A stretch of DNA of 64,000 bases from NCBI RefSeq assembly GCF_032884065.1, contig NC_088868.1, positions 38,308,867 through 38,372,866 on the forward strand, given 5' to 3'. This document shows positions 21,741-35,010 of this stretch, one piece after another. The position numbers and the translations under genes were made by a program. Below the pieces are notes generated by a model. The model made no database searches. It was not told the origin of the DNA and saw nothing but the letters and a program-made list of their open reading frames with translations. Source of the DNA: Artemia franciscana (taxonomy: Eukaryota; Arthropoda; Branchiopoda; Anostraca; Artemiidae). Every line of letters starts with the position of its first letter. The stretch's first letter is position 1.

Positions 21741-23364
21741 TAAGCCACTGATTTTCCTTTTAAATCATTCTATTGATTCTCAGAATTTTGCTAGAGTTCA
21801 TACTATATTCGCTCTTGACTCTTGGCTCTTCCGATCTCGTCACAGGTGCCTTATGAGCTCTTAGCCCTTTTTCTTTGTTATATTCGCTTATTTGTGCTTG
21901 CTATTGTAGAGTTACGTGTACTTTTGTTTTGCTTTGTTTATTAATTTTTCTCTGTACTCCACTGTTTATACTTTTGTATGTTTTGGGTTATAAATATTAT
22001 TATTATTATATACTTTCAGTTTCTCCATAATTTACTTTTGTGGTCAATTCTTTTCAGACTTAATCACGACATTAAGAAATTACCACCATAATACCTTAAT
22101 CAATGTTTGTTCTTCCAATCACAAGATTTACATAATTATAGCACTTGACTGTCTATATTGACAAGTATTGTGCTGAGAATTCTAAATTTGCTCTGTTTGT
22201 GTCGATAGCGCAGAACTGGGATGCTCCCGAGGATCTTATTGATAAAATTACTTCTATCCAATTAAAAAAAAAGGATCTTAAATTTAACTTAGTTCAACAT
22301 TATCTTTGATTTAGCGTCTGTTTAATAAGATAATATTATTAGCATGCTTTGTTGCTCTGGTCAATCGTAGGGCTCTCGGCTATCTTCTACTGTTATTATA
22401 CACTTAATAACGTTGAAGTTTGATTTTTTTATGAATTTTGGGCTAGCTGCTATTTTCATATTACTGTTATGGTATTTTATCTTTGCTGTCGGTTTTATCT
22501 TTGTACCATAGTAGTATTTGTTATGTTATTGTTGTCTAGGCCTAGTTTTTCAAGATTTTCTCAGCATGGGCCTGTGTCACATATATACATGTATATTTGA
22601 ATAATAAAAATAGTGAACTTGATTGAACGAACTTGAATAATGATTAGAACCTCAGAAAAAGAGTAACAACAGCAGTCAAATATGGGCCGTTGTATATGTA
22701 TCAAAGCTGTAAATTAAGGAATTCTGAGGTTACTGTTAATGAGTTTGGTGTCTAGAAATTATATTTTAACGGAATATCTTTGGAATTGGACTTTATCTTG
22801 AATAGTCCTAATTTTCGTCAGGTATAGCCAATGAAAATGCCAAATATGCCATTTTTCTGATTTATCTGCTTTTTCTCCTATCCGGGGAACAAATAGAAAT
22901 GTCACGATTGACAACACATTCCAAACCGTTTGAATATGTTTGGTTTGGATACGTTTTACGTATCCAAACCAGAAGCCTGAGGACTTTGAATACAAAAAAA
23001 CACCAAAGGTGGTGATGAGACATTTGACCAGCTGTCTTGTTCCAACAGGTGGCCCATGTGCATGTTTTTTGGGCCTATCCACATCGAGCATATCTATAGT
23101 TACGCCACCTGCTCCTTCACTATCTCTAAATCTGGTGGAAAACGACATTATCAAAAGACTTTTGGAAATATTCTATTCAAAGCGTTTGCCCGGTCGCTTA
23201 TGGCCACTTTAGAATCTACAACCCTAGCAGCACTCGGTCAGACTTGATATAAGTCTAACAGTGGATGCGATGGGTAAAACACATTTAAAAACATCTGTGG
23301 AAGGGATGAAAACGACTTTTAGCCTTTACCGTTTGATTACCAATTTTCGCAACAATTGTTTGTT
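21741..23364. other. Unique DNA, no gene called
   Basis: AT-rich and mostly featureless. A denser stretch at about 22,760-23,250 has overlapping open frames on both strands, none with a recognisable domain. A perfect 14-bp inverted repeat lies at 22,941-22,971. Confidence 0.45.
22941..22971. repeat. Perfect short inverted repeat
   Basis: 'tggtttggatacgt' and its exact reverse complement are separated by three T residues, giving a 31-nt hairpin. Function unknown. Confidence 0.9.
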
Positions 23365-23468
23365 TTTTCCCCAGGGGTGATCGTATCGACCCAGTGGTCT
23401 TAAAGTGTCGCAAGAGGAATCATTCTAACGAAAATTAAATTTTCTACTGTCCTTTTCAAGTGATTATA
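23365..23468 (-). repeat. CR tail fragment, - orientation
   Basis: About 100 bp matching the 'ccaggggtgatcgtatcga' to 'cattctaacg' part of the CR tail in reverse orientation, immediately before a + copy. Confidence 0.75.
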
Positions 23469-25172
23469 TGAAAAAAACTAGTTTTTTTAACTGAAAGTAA
23501 GGAGCGACATTAAAACTTAAAATGAACAGAAATTACTCCGTATATGAAATGGGTTGTCCCCTCCACGATCCCTCGCTCTTTACGCTAAAGCTTTTAATTG
23601 TTTTAAAAAGCAGAATTGTGGCAAAGAGTCAAACTTTAGCGTAAAGAGCGAGGGATTGCGGAGGGGACAACCCATTTCATATACGGAGTAATTTCTGTTC
23701 GTTTTAAGTTTTAATGTCGCTCCTTACTTTCAGTTAAAAAAAACTAGTTTTTTTATATAATTTCTGAACGTTTTTGAATTAATGCATGTTTGATTTTGGC
23801 TCTCCACACATAAATTATTAAAATAAAATTTGCATATTAATTCCTTTTTCGGCTATATGGCTTTCTCTTAGTTTTGATCTGACGATTTTGAGAAATAGGG
23901 AATGGGGAAGGAGGCCTAGTTGCCATGCAATTTTTTCGGTTACATAAAAAGGCAACTATAAATTTTAATTTTTAACGATTTTTTTTATTAGTAAAAAATA
24001 TACGTAACTTAAGAATTAACTTACGTAACAAACTTTTATATTCTTTAATTTTTATTATGTATATGAGGGGGTTTTTACCTTCATTAATACCTCGTTCTTT
24101 ACACTAAATCGTAAGTTTTGTCCCAATTCTTTAAGAATAACCCCTGAATCAGAAAGGCCGTAGAATAAATAGTTGAAATTACTAAAAATACTATAGCATA
24201 AAGAGCGAGGTATTTATCTCCTCCTAAATACCTCACTCTTTATTCTAAAGTATTTTTGGAACCCCTCATATGTGTAATATCTCTGTTCGTTTTAAGTTTC
24301 AATGCTACTCTTTACTTTCAATTGAAAAAACTTTTCCATGTTTCTTTTTTCATTGTTTTTTTTTATAGTAATTTTAGAAAATTCTGCGCCTTTTTCATTG
24401 AATTTCTGTTCCTCATGACATATTTCTCCAAGGAAAGATCTTCCCAAATAGCCCCCTCCCATCAACCCCACCCCCAAAACCAAAAAAAAAATCCCCTGAA
24501 AACGACTGTATACTTGCCAATAACCATTATTATATGTAAACACTGGTCGAAGTTTGTAACTTGAAGCCCCTCCCCCAGGGACTGTGGGGGAGTAAGTCAT
24601 TCCCAAAGACATAATTATTATGGTTTTTGACTATGCGGAACAAAATGGCTATCTCAAAATTTTTATCTGTTGACTTTGGAGAAAAATGAGCGTGGGAGGG
24701 GGCATAGGTGCCCTCAAATTTTTTTGGTCACTTAAAAAGGGCACTAGAACTTTTCATTTCCGTTAGAATGAGCCCTCTTGCGACATTCTAGGACCACTTG
24801 GTCGATACGATGACCCCTGGGAAAAAAAAAAAAAACAAACAAATAAACACGCACCCGTGATTTGTCTTCTGGCAAAAAATACGATTCGACATTTTTGTCG
24901 ATAGGAGCTTGAAAATTTTGCTATAGGGTTCTCTGATACGCTGAATGCGATGGTGTGATTTTCGTTAAGAATATTTGACTTTTAGGGGGTGTTTTCCCAT
25001 ATTTTCTAAAATAAGGCAAATTTTTCCAGGCTCGTAACTTTTGATGACAAAGACTAAATTTGATGAAACTTATATATTTAAAATCAGCATTAAAATGCGA
25101 TTCTTTTTTAGAGTTTTGTTTACTATTGAGCCGGGTCGCTCCTTACTACAGTTCGTTACCACGAACTGTTTG
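23469..25172 (+). repeat. CR copy, + orientation, complete
   Basis: The clearest example. P1 at 23,469-23,752 is a near-perfect palindrome of about 280 bp. P2 is at about 24,050-24,330, with 'tacctcactctttattctaaagtattt' partly duplicated. The tail ends at 25,172 in 'ttaccacgaactgtttga'. Confidence 0.85.
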
Positions 25173-26205
25173 ACCAAATAAATTGGAGGGTACCTAGGCC
25201 TTCTCCCACGCTCATTTTTTTCCCAAGGTCACCGGGTCCAAATTCTTAGATAGCAATTTTGTAGTGAAAAAGCTAATAACTATGTCTTCAGGGACGACTT
25301 ACTCCCTCCTCAGTCCCTATAAGAGGGGCTGCAAGTTACAAACTGTGACCAGTGTTTACATAAAGTAATGGTTATTGGGAAGTGTAAAGACGTTTTCAGG
25401 GAGAGGAGGTTATGCGGAGGGAACAGACCATTGAAGAATTTGTCATGGGGGAAGAGAATTTCCATGAAGATGGCTCAGGATTTTCTAGCATGAAAAAACA
25501 ATTAAAAAAATAAATATGAAAAAATTTCAACTGAAAGTAAGGAGCAGCATTAAAACCTAAAACAAACAGAAATTATAACACATATGAGGGGCTCACCTCC
25601 TTCTAGTACTTCACTCTTTACGCTAAAGTATTTATAGTAATTTCAACTATTTATTCTACGGCCTTTGTGATTCAGGGGTCATTCTTAAAGAATTTGGCTT
25701 TAGTGTAAAGACTGATGTATTGAAGAGGTGGCAAACTTCCTCATATACTTAATAAAAAATATACGAATATAGATGTTCTTCCTCCCCTGCTCCTGTTTTT
25801 CTAAAAACCGTCCGATAACAACTATGAGAAAGCCATTTAGCCAAAAAAAATTAATATGCAAATTTCGTTTTTAATTATTCATTCGGGGAGAGCCAAAATC
25901 AAAACATGCATTAATTAAAAATTGTTCAGAAATTAAATAAAAAAAAAAGTTTTCTTTTACTGAAAGTAAGAAGAGAAAGAAAGTTTAAGAAAGTTTGGCT
26001 GTTCCCTCCTATACGCCCCGCTCTTTACGCTAAATTTTTTACTGTTTTAAAAAGTAGATCTGAGAGAAAAAGTCATATTTTAGCGTAAAGTTGAGGAGGG
26101 AACAGTCCTTTTCAAATACGGAGTAATTTCTGTTCGTTTAAAGTTTCAATGTCGCTCCTTACTTTCAGTAAAAAAAACTTGTTTTTTTTATTTAAATGCG
26201 TAATG
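25173..26205 (-). repeat. CR copy, - orientation, paired with 23,469-25,172
   Basis: The reversed CR lacks the innermost part of the tail. P2 is at 25,530-25,770 and P1 at 25,928-26,205. It repeats the head-to-head arrangement of 350-2,515, with a deletion at the junction. Confidence 0.8.
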
Positions 26206-26211
26206 TGCCTA

Positions 26212-29200
26212 GACCAAAAGTATAAGCAAGAATCATCATTTGTCTATTTTTGTCAAGTGAGGAGAAACATTTTCCTCAGAATGTTAGACTTCTATAAAAC
26301 TTCAAAATAAAGCACATTGATATAAACTTAAACATTTTGTAGAAAAATCAAGGGTAATTTGAATAAAAACGAACGTATTATCATTTTTGGCGTCAATTTA
26401 ATAGGTAACGAAAATTTTTGATCTGAAAGGTCAAAATTTTGATTCTACACGAATTTGATTGATTTTTACATTTTAATTTTGAATCTCGATCCATATCATA
26501 AAATATTTAATTGATAAAAAGATGGTCTCACAAAGAAAATAGAAGACAATAGGTATTAATTGCTTACATATTTCATTGTTGACTCTCAGTATGAAGTTAT
26601 CGCTGCAAAGATTAAAACCCACTGATGCATCCTATAAAAATTCAGCTTTAAATACATGTACAACATCTTAGAATTACATTACTAATATTGGTAGATGAGT
26701 TTATGGGTGGGGTTTTTGACAAAAGAAAAACCCTAGTCAGTGGATTAATTAATCAACTTGAAATAACGATAAATCACTACATGAAAATAAAAGCGATGTC
26801 AGTGACTTGGCAAATATTTAGGCATATATCAGGCTAATACTAGTATCTCTCTTTGCAACAGTCACTAACTAAGACAGTGAGAAAGGTAATGGGCTAAAGG
26901 AAAAGAAAACTGGCAAGAAAGGTAAAAAAAAGAAAGGAAACAGAAATGGTCCAGATAAAACAATTACCTACTTTTAGTTATCTTAACTTCAAAAAGCTCT
27001 CCCTGTCACTTTCACTTAAACACTCTCACAAATCGTCTCTTACTGAGATGATTCTAACAGACATCAATAGTGACATTACCATACAAGAATTACATTACTA
27101 TTTAGAATTCTTTGGGACAGGAGACAGAAAGATATCCAACTCCTCTAAAATAGTATAAATATTTCATTTATTTGTGCACAACAAGGTTAATACTGTAGAA
27201 ACTTCATATTTTATTATTTGGCACAAAATGATATAAAACATAAATAAATTAATCAATCAAATTAATACTAAAAGAAAAACTATTACAAACGTGAAACAGT
27301 TATTAAGCCCAAGAGGGTTTCCTTGTAATTGGCCTATACGGCCCATGGTAATGGGCAAATAAACCTCAAGTAAAGGTTAGTGACCCAAGAATAAATCAGT
27401 TCTTTCAATTTACGAATAAAACAAGTTCTATTAGTAAGATCCAACAACTAAATTTCTATTTACTTCTGCGATACACTTTTAATGTTAGAAGGACAACCAG
27501 CTTTCCCTCAATATTTAGAACACTTATTTAGTATTTAATGGTAAAAATACAAAACCGCAAAACAACAATGATTGAGACCTAAAAAGTTTAAATAGATTGG
27601 TATGGAGGAAGAGCGAACGTTGCTGTTTTGGCCTCAAATGGGTTGGTGTTGTGGAGAGTTGTTAGTACTAATAATAGTATTATCTTTGTTACAGGTCAGT
27701 ATGGTCTAGGCCTCCTCTTTGCTTGTAAGCACATATTAATTAGAATATCTATTGTTGAAAAAAGTTAATAATCTCATATTGAAGGCAAAATCGAGATAAT
27801 TTTAGATAGTAAAACGCCATCTATGCTAGGTTTAAAAAGGTCAATATTGAGATCCCCTTAAATAAGGGGAGCGGCCAAAATATATACTCTCTATAGATTT
27901 AATCTCTGACAAAAGTTTTAACAATATTAGTTTTACGGTTTTTATTTTTTCCATCAAATGTTAAGTCAGTTGTATAAACACGGAGGTAAAGGTAACGGTC
28001 TTGCTAATGTCAAAAGCGTTTTTCTGAAAGTAAATGGAGATCCGGCTGTTGGATTGTACTAATATAACTAGCTTCATTCTTAAATTGAAAGTGCTGATTT
28101 ACTGCTGGGTCACTCACCTGTGTTTGAGGTTTATTTGTTGTATCATTGTGTGCCAAATAATAAACCTTGCGAGTTTCTACACTAGTGGCTATGTCGTGTA
28201 CAAATAAACTAGATGTTTATGTTATTTTGTGCGAGGCAGTTATCTTTTTTCTCCTATCCCAAAGAACTATAATTGGTAATAGGAGGGGTATTTTTTTATT
28301 AGCTAAGTTCCATTATTTATGTCTGTTAGAATAGTCTAGGTAAGAGACGGTTTGTGAAAATGAATAAGTGAATTTGACAGGAAAAATTTTTGAAACTAAA
28401 AAAAATAAATAAAAATAAATGCAGGTAATCAGGTAATCAATAAAGCTGGTAATCGTTTTATATATAACCTCTAATTCCGCTCTTTTTTCTTACTATTTTC
28501 TTAACCGATCTTTTATTTTTCGCAAATGTTCTACATTATAGAAAATTATTATATTCTATATAAAATTCTGTATTCTACGTTATAATTAAATTTTTTTTTA
28601 AGCTTTTATTTTTTTAAGTTATATTTTTCTTAAACCAGTTTTTCTTCCTTAAGCCTTTTCTTTCTTTCTTTTTCTTACTTTCGATTTTTTCTCTTTTGTT
28701 TTTTCCTTTCTCGCTGTAAGAGTCTGTGATTTTACCAAAGAGATATACTAATGTCAGGCTAATGAATGCCTAAATTCTTCGTTAAGTCAGTAAAAACTTC
28801 TATTTTACTATGTAGGGGATTTTTTATCGTCTCAAATTGAATAATTTACACACTGAGTGGTTTTTTTTTCGTCCAAACCACATCTATCGGCTGATCTTCC
28901 CGGATTTAGCTATGTAATTTTTAAGATGTTTTACTTATATATAAAGCTGATTTTTATAGGATGCTTTAGTTGGGTTTTAATTTTTGCAGGAATCATTTAC
29001 ATGCTGAGAGTTCACAATGAAATACGTAAGTATTTATTAACTATTGATTTCCACAGTCTTTGTGACACAACTTATTCAGCACCTAAACCTTTCATTTCAT
29101 GGATTATTTGTCAAAATTGGCAATTAAAACTCGACAGAATTCGGAGAGAAGCAAAACTTTGACCTTTCAAATCGAATATTTCCGTTACATATTAAATTTA

Positions 29201-29420
29201 CACCTTTAAAGGTATAATATGTTCTTCTTTTCTAATTACACATCATTGTTCTAATAGTTAAATTTAAAGCAAGCTTAAATTTATATTAGTATGCTATACT
29301 TTAAAGTTTAAATAAATTTACTGTTCTGAAAATTATTTTCTTCTCACTTGACAAAAATAGACTTACGGTAATTGTTTTAATAGGCTCACTTTGAATTTAT
29401 GTATCTAGACATCAATATTA
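26212..29420. repeat. Large imperfect palindrome, about 1.5-kb arms, unknown nature
   Basis: The left arm (26,212-27,720) read in reverse complement aligns along its whole length with the right arm (27,790-29,420). Anchors in order: 'cctcacttgacaaaaataga' (26,243 with 29,350); 'tttttataggatg' (26,630 with 28,952); 'gaatgcctaaat' or 'tatgcctaaat' (26,822 with 28,765); 'gtcccaaagaa' (27,113 with 28,258); 'gtgccaaataataaa' (27,220 with 28,150); 'gggtcact' (27,378 with 28,108); and 'gttggat' (27,442 with 28,052). Divergence by eye is about 25-30 percent with many small indels. The sequence is not CR, LINE, Helitron or Penelope. Open frames at 26,946-27,158 and 28,857-29,162 lie inside the arms and match no domain known to me. 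Confidence 0.8.
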
Positions 29421-30689
29421 GTATAAATAGTTAAGTAAAAAAAAAATGTGATGCAAGTCACTAGTCCAGCTATAAGCTTGCCATTTTATAAGTGAACCAA
29501 TAAAAGTAAAAAATTGTGATTTTCTTTTCATAAAAAAAATTAATGCTTGCATTCACTTTAGGTTCGCTTGATTATTCAGAGGCAGTGTAATAGCACTGCC
29601 CACGTAAAGAGTGATTTGAGCATAACGTTTGATTTTTTTTTCACCAGGGAACTTCAAATTGAAACGGCTGCCGTAAAAACTTCAAAAGGAGCTCTTGCCA
29701 TTAGACATTAAAGTTTATAGTGTGGTTCTTACAAGTCAAAAACTATCGGAGGGCGACAAGCCCTGATTCTTTCCCTCGTCCCCTTTACCACAAATATATC
29801 TGATTAAAATGTTAAGAAATTCATTTTCTTCGAAATATTGAAAAAAGGGGATTTGTTTAACCTCTACTGCTTAGAAACACTAAAGGCATTCAGGTGGTTC
29901 CTTATGGGAATGTTGAGTGAAGTGACGAACGAAATCATAGCGTGCTATTTACAAACGGGTTGCCAAGAGGGTGTGGTTCAGGGATGTTTGAGCAGCCTAT
30001 AATAATTTGAAACTTGCAGAAAATAATAAGGGAGATGATCAGTTGACCAAAAAGTCAGTATTTACACGCTACCATTACTATTGCTACAACGACCACTACT
30101 ACTGCTAGTAAAACCACTGCTATTAATAGAACTACTACTGTCACTGTTACCTCTAAAACTACTTTTTTCTGTAGTGAGTAAAACCAAGTTGAGGATTTTA
30201 AATTAAAATCTTAGGAAATGCTACCGTATTAAGATGAAAATCCAGAAACAGCATGTAGAGGGTGTCAAATTTGTCCTCGTTTTTCTAAACTCTTGTGCAA
30301 CTTAATTCCAGTAATCGATTTTTAAGTAAATTACAAACATGAGATAATATCATGGGGTAAACCACAAGCTAGAGTCTTTACAAGTCGAACCTTGTTGGAA
30401 TTATTTATTTTTAAATTCATGATATAAATACCTGTCAATATAATTCACAAGAAAAGAACTCCGTTTTGTTGGTGCAAAAAAAAAGTCGTAGGTCAAAACC
30501 ATTAAAGCCGGATTTAATGCTTTTACTTCTTTTCGTAAAACTCGATGCACATAATTTTTTTTTTTTGAAAATACCGTTAAATATTTCCCAAGTAATGTGA
30601 CGGTTAACACAATCAACTGTTCTTTATATATTGATGGTATATAAAACCTTGTTGTGAACCATGGAGGCATAGTTACTTAACCATGGATA
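29421..30689. other. Unique AT-rich DNA
   Basis: No supported gene. A minus-strand frame at 30,401-30,670 (89 codons) has no recognised domain. Short ACT/GTT-type trinucleotide clusters occur near 30,090-30,165. Confidence 0.45.
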
Positions 30690-30947
30690 AAATATAATCC
30701 TCATCTCAGAATTTTGAACGGACGCATTAGAGGAATAAATGGTGGTTGGGAGGGAGAGGCTGTTCGCCCTTCAAGGATTTTGATTCATACAAATTGAACT
30801 ATAACTTTCGATTTATAATTGAATGATGCTCCTTCCAAACTTATACGACCATCTCTTCCATAAGAACCATATATTTTAACAATGGTAACTCACATAGCTT
30901 ACAGTTTGGACCCTGGGGGCTTGGTGCGGGGGTTGTCAATCACGAAG

Positions 30948-31013
<66 letters not shown>

Positions 31014-31250
31014 TGTTATACTGGGCAAATTGTTATGTCAAAATGTTGATCGTATGCATTCGGAGAAAAAAAGTATGGGGATACTGTCGGCCCAATTCTC
31101 ACTTTCGACTCTTAAAAAACATCACTAGAACTTTCAATTTGCAATCGACAAAGCCCTCTTCAAAGTCTAAGCGAATACCCCTTCCAGATGAAATGTGTCT
31201 AGAAGAGATTGCAATACAAACATCATTAAAGCCTCATTTTTTTCTAGTTG
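30690..31250 (+). repeat. Degenerate family-B repeats with a 60-nt poly-T
   Basis: Two degenerate units share 'ctcagaattttga', 'gactcttaaaa', 'aatttccaat'-like and 'ccttccataagaacc'-like landmarks with 37,090-37,640. An uninterrupted T run of about 60 occupies 30,951-31,010. Confidence 0.6.
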
Positions 31251-32655
31251 TTTTTCTTTAGTTAAGACTTAAACAGAGAGCCATGAGTAGGTTTAGAGTT
31301 ACATTCTTGATAAATTCTAATTACTGCAGCTTTAACTTATCTTATTTTTTCACCAATAGGGATTTTTATGGTAGTCATTTGGGGTAACCTGATAAGATGT
31401 GATTATAAGGCAACCCTGCCCCTCCTAGGCCCCTTTTCACTGCCATCCCTCCAAAAATATCCCATGAAAATTTCATCATAGCCGTTTTGTCCAATATAGC
31501 TGAAAAGTACGATAAACGTTGGAAATTCCAACTGAAGGGGGTGACTTCAACCCCCTGTGCAAGATTCAACCCCCTTATTCCCTGTGCAAGATATTCCACT
31601 CATTTGGACTTATACTCACTTGGAATATCTTACATAGGGAATAAGTATGATCACCCGGATGTAGGATACAAACAAGCATATAACAAAATTTTGATATAGG
31701 GTGTAAGCAGGATAACCCCTAAAACGCCTAAGTATAACAAGGAAATTAAACACAAGCTAATTATCTCATATAACCTTATTTTTCTATCTTTTTTAAATAA
31801 GTTAAAAAAAAAGAGAACGAAAATGCCTCAAGAGCAAAAAGAATAGTTACAAGCACATAAATTTAATTGTAAATAGCTATTGTTCAATTCAGCTGTACAA
31901 TTCATAGAAATAACAAAAACAGACCTAAGAACACTGGTGAGCTACTTCCGAGATTAAAAAGCTAAGATCTGACATTTCTCAAGAAAATTTAAAACACAAC
32001 AAACCAAGATAATACCTTTCCTATATGCTCGAAAGAAAAGCTCCTAACAGCGAATAAAAGCAGGTTCGTCTACACGAGTTCACTAAACAAAATAAAATAT
32101 AGGATAGTAACATTTGAACAAACACAGAACGTAAAACAATATTTGCATTAAATACGAATCTCAACACAAAGGCAGTCCGAAACAGGTGAGTTGTATGAAA
32201 AATTGTTCTACATCTCTTTAAACAATGACTGACTAGTCACCAAACTATGTCAACAATTTACTGCAAAAAATAGTGAAAATCTGTAATTTGCTATTCGGGG
32301 TATTGTCAGAGCCCTCAAAATTGATAATATACACAAAACAAAATGTGTGCATTACAAAACACAAAATTGTCAATAAATAACATAGAGAATCCTAAGGAAT
32401 TCCCAAGAATTTCAATCAGTAAACCATCTAATACTACCAATGGGAATGGGATAAAAATTGAAATATAACAATGCTTTCAGTTTCTTGGTTTTAGAAACAG
32501 GGCTATGAACTTTTAACTAATGTTGAGTTAAAAGTAAATAACAGTTAACACTCCTAGATTTTTCTTGGTTGTGTATTTCTATATTCACAGTTTTCCTTTC
32601 CCAAGAATTTCCTGTTAAACATCCCCAATAATTTTCCCAACAATTCATTTCCGAA
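31251..32655. other. Unique DNA, no gene called
   Basis: Contains a 72-nt hairpin (31,574-31,645). The rest is AT-rich without supported features. Confidence 0.45.
31574..31645 (+). ncRNA. Candidate pre-miRNA-like hairpin
   Basis: Two 25-nt arms are complementary except for one G-U wobble and one C-A mismatch, with a 22-nt loop, 72 nt in all. Size and pairing fit an animal pre-miRNA, but short inverted repeats of this kind also arise from transposon debris. No expression evidence is available. Confidence 0.25.
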
Positions 32656-32656
32656 T

Positions 32657-32734
<78 letters not shown>
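32656..32734. repeat. (TA)n microsatellite
   Basis: About 80 bp of TA dinucleotide abutting the 3' end of the third Helitron copy. Confidence 0.95.
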
Positions 32735-32735
<1 letters not shown>

Positions 32736-32888
32736 CTGTTGGGGTGGCGCTTCGCGCCACCCCAACGCCTAGTTGTTGGGGGCGCTTCGCGCCCCCCAAG
32801 CCCCCCCGCGCGCGTAATTCGTTACGTGCCATATTAGTTCCGCGCCATCGTAGTTGTGTCCCTATGTCCCACCTGTGAATATAGATAT

Positions 32889-33000
<112 letters not shown>

Positions 33001-33007
33001 TTTTAAC

Positions 33008-33205
33008 TACGTAAAACTTGCGAATATACAACATTCTTTGCTGTCCCATTGTCTGTGCATATAAATAGATTGTCAGCTTTATTGACTCTTGAACATGCAA
33101 CATATAATGGTCCATGGGAAAACAATCCGTATTCAGATCTATACCTCATCATTCTAATGATTGCCCTTGAGCTTTGTTGATGGTGATTGCTAATCGACGA
33201 TTCCC
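33008..33205 (-). pseudogene. Helitron helicase C-terminal fragment (third copy)
   Basis: The minus strand reads 'LAITINKAQGQSLE', two stops, then after a frameshift '[18 protein letters not shown]' and '[19 protein letters not shown]' with a stop. The order and residues match the Pif1-like helicase tail seen at 5,226 and 58,315, with Gln-to-Pro, Gly-to-Asn and Pro-to-Ala changes. Not functional. Confidence 0.82.
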
Positions 33206-34266
33206 TGTGTCGCCATCGTCATTTATATATCCCTTTGAGCCCCCCGGCGTCCCTGTTGTAGTTGTGTCCCTGTGTCCCGCTCGTCATTTATATTTCATAT
33301 GTCCCGGTCGTCATTTGTGTCCCGGTGTCCCAATCTGTGATTTCTCTTTGAGGGTCCCAGGCGTCATTTATATTCCTTGTGTCCCGGTCGTCATTTGTGT
33401 CCCGGTCTGTATATACATTCGTTTTTGAAATGGTCTTTATTAGGTTTTAGTTTTTTACCTTTTTTTTAGTTTTTTTAGTTATACCTCATGATTCTAATGA
33501 TTGCCCTTGAGCTTTGTTGATGGTGATTGCTAATCGAACATTCCCTTTGTCCCCATCGTCATTTATATATCCCCCTGTGCCCCCAAGCGTCCATGTTGTA
33601 GTTGTGTCCCTGTGTCCCGGTCGTCATTTATATTCCCTGTGTCCTGGTCGTCATTTGTATCCCGGTGTCCCGGTCTGTATATACATTCGTTTTTGAAATG
33701 GTATATGATGAAATAAATTTTTGTATTTTTCCCCTTTCTTCTTTTAGTTTTTTTTTGGTTTTCACTTTTTTTAGTTTTTTTAGTTTTTTTTTCTTTTTTC
33801 TTTTTAGTTTTTTTTCTTTTTTTTAGTTTTGTTTTTCTCCTTTATTTTTCATTTTTTTTCCTTTTTCATTTCATTTTCTTTTTTAGTTTTTTTAGCTTTT
33901 TAGCTTTTTTAGTTTTTTATTAGTTTTTAGTTTTTTTTTCTTTTTAGTTTTTTTTGTAGTTTTTACCTTTTTTTTAGTTTTTTATTTTTTTTTTAATTAT
34001 GTCCTGGTCGTCATTTATACTCCCTGTGTCCCGGTCGTCATTTGTGTCCCGGTGCTTTGTTGATGGTGATTGCTAATCGAACATTCCTTGTGTCCCGGTC
34101 GCTTTCTCTTTGAGTGTCCCGGTCGTCATTTATATTCCTTATGTGCCGGTGTCCCGGTCGTCATTTGTGTCCCGATGTTCCGGTCTGTAATTTCGTCAGT
34201 CGAAAACATGACGTTAGTCGACACAGAAATATGACGTCATCCGACAGACCCACACACAGACAGACA

Positions 34267-35010
<744 letters not shown>

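Noticed and set aside
22759-23247. Overlapping frames on both strands
   Set aside because: No recognisable motif, no clear splice borders, and neither frame stands out over the other.
29581-29600. Short palindrome 'ggcagtgtaatagcactgcc'
   Set aside because: Seven-bp arms are within chance expectation for this length and no context supports a function.
30401-30670. 89-codon minus-strand frame
   Set aside because: AT-rich chance frame with no domain, and no supporting splice signals seen.
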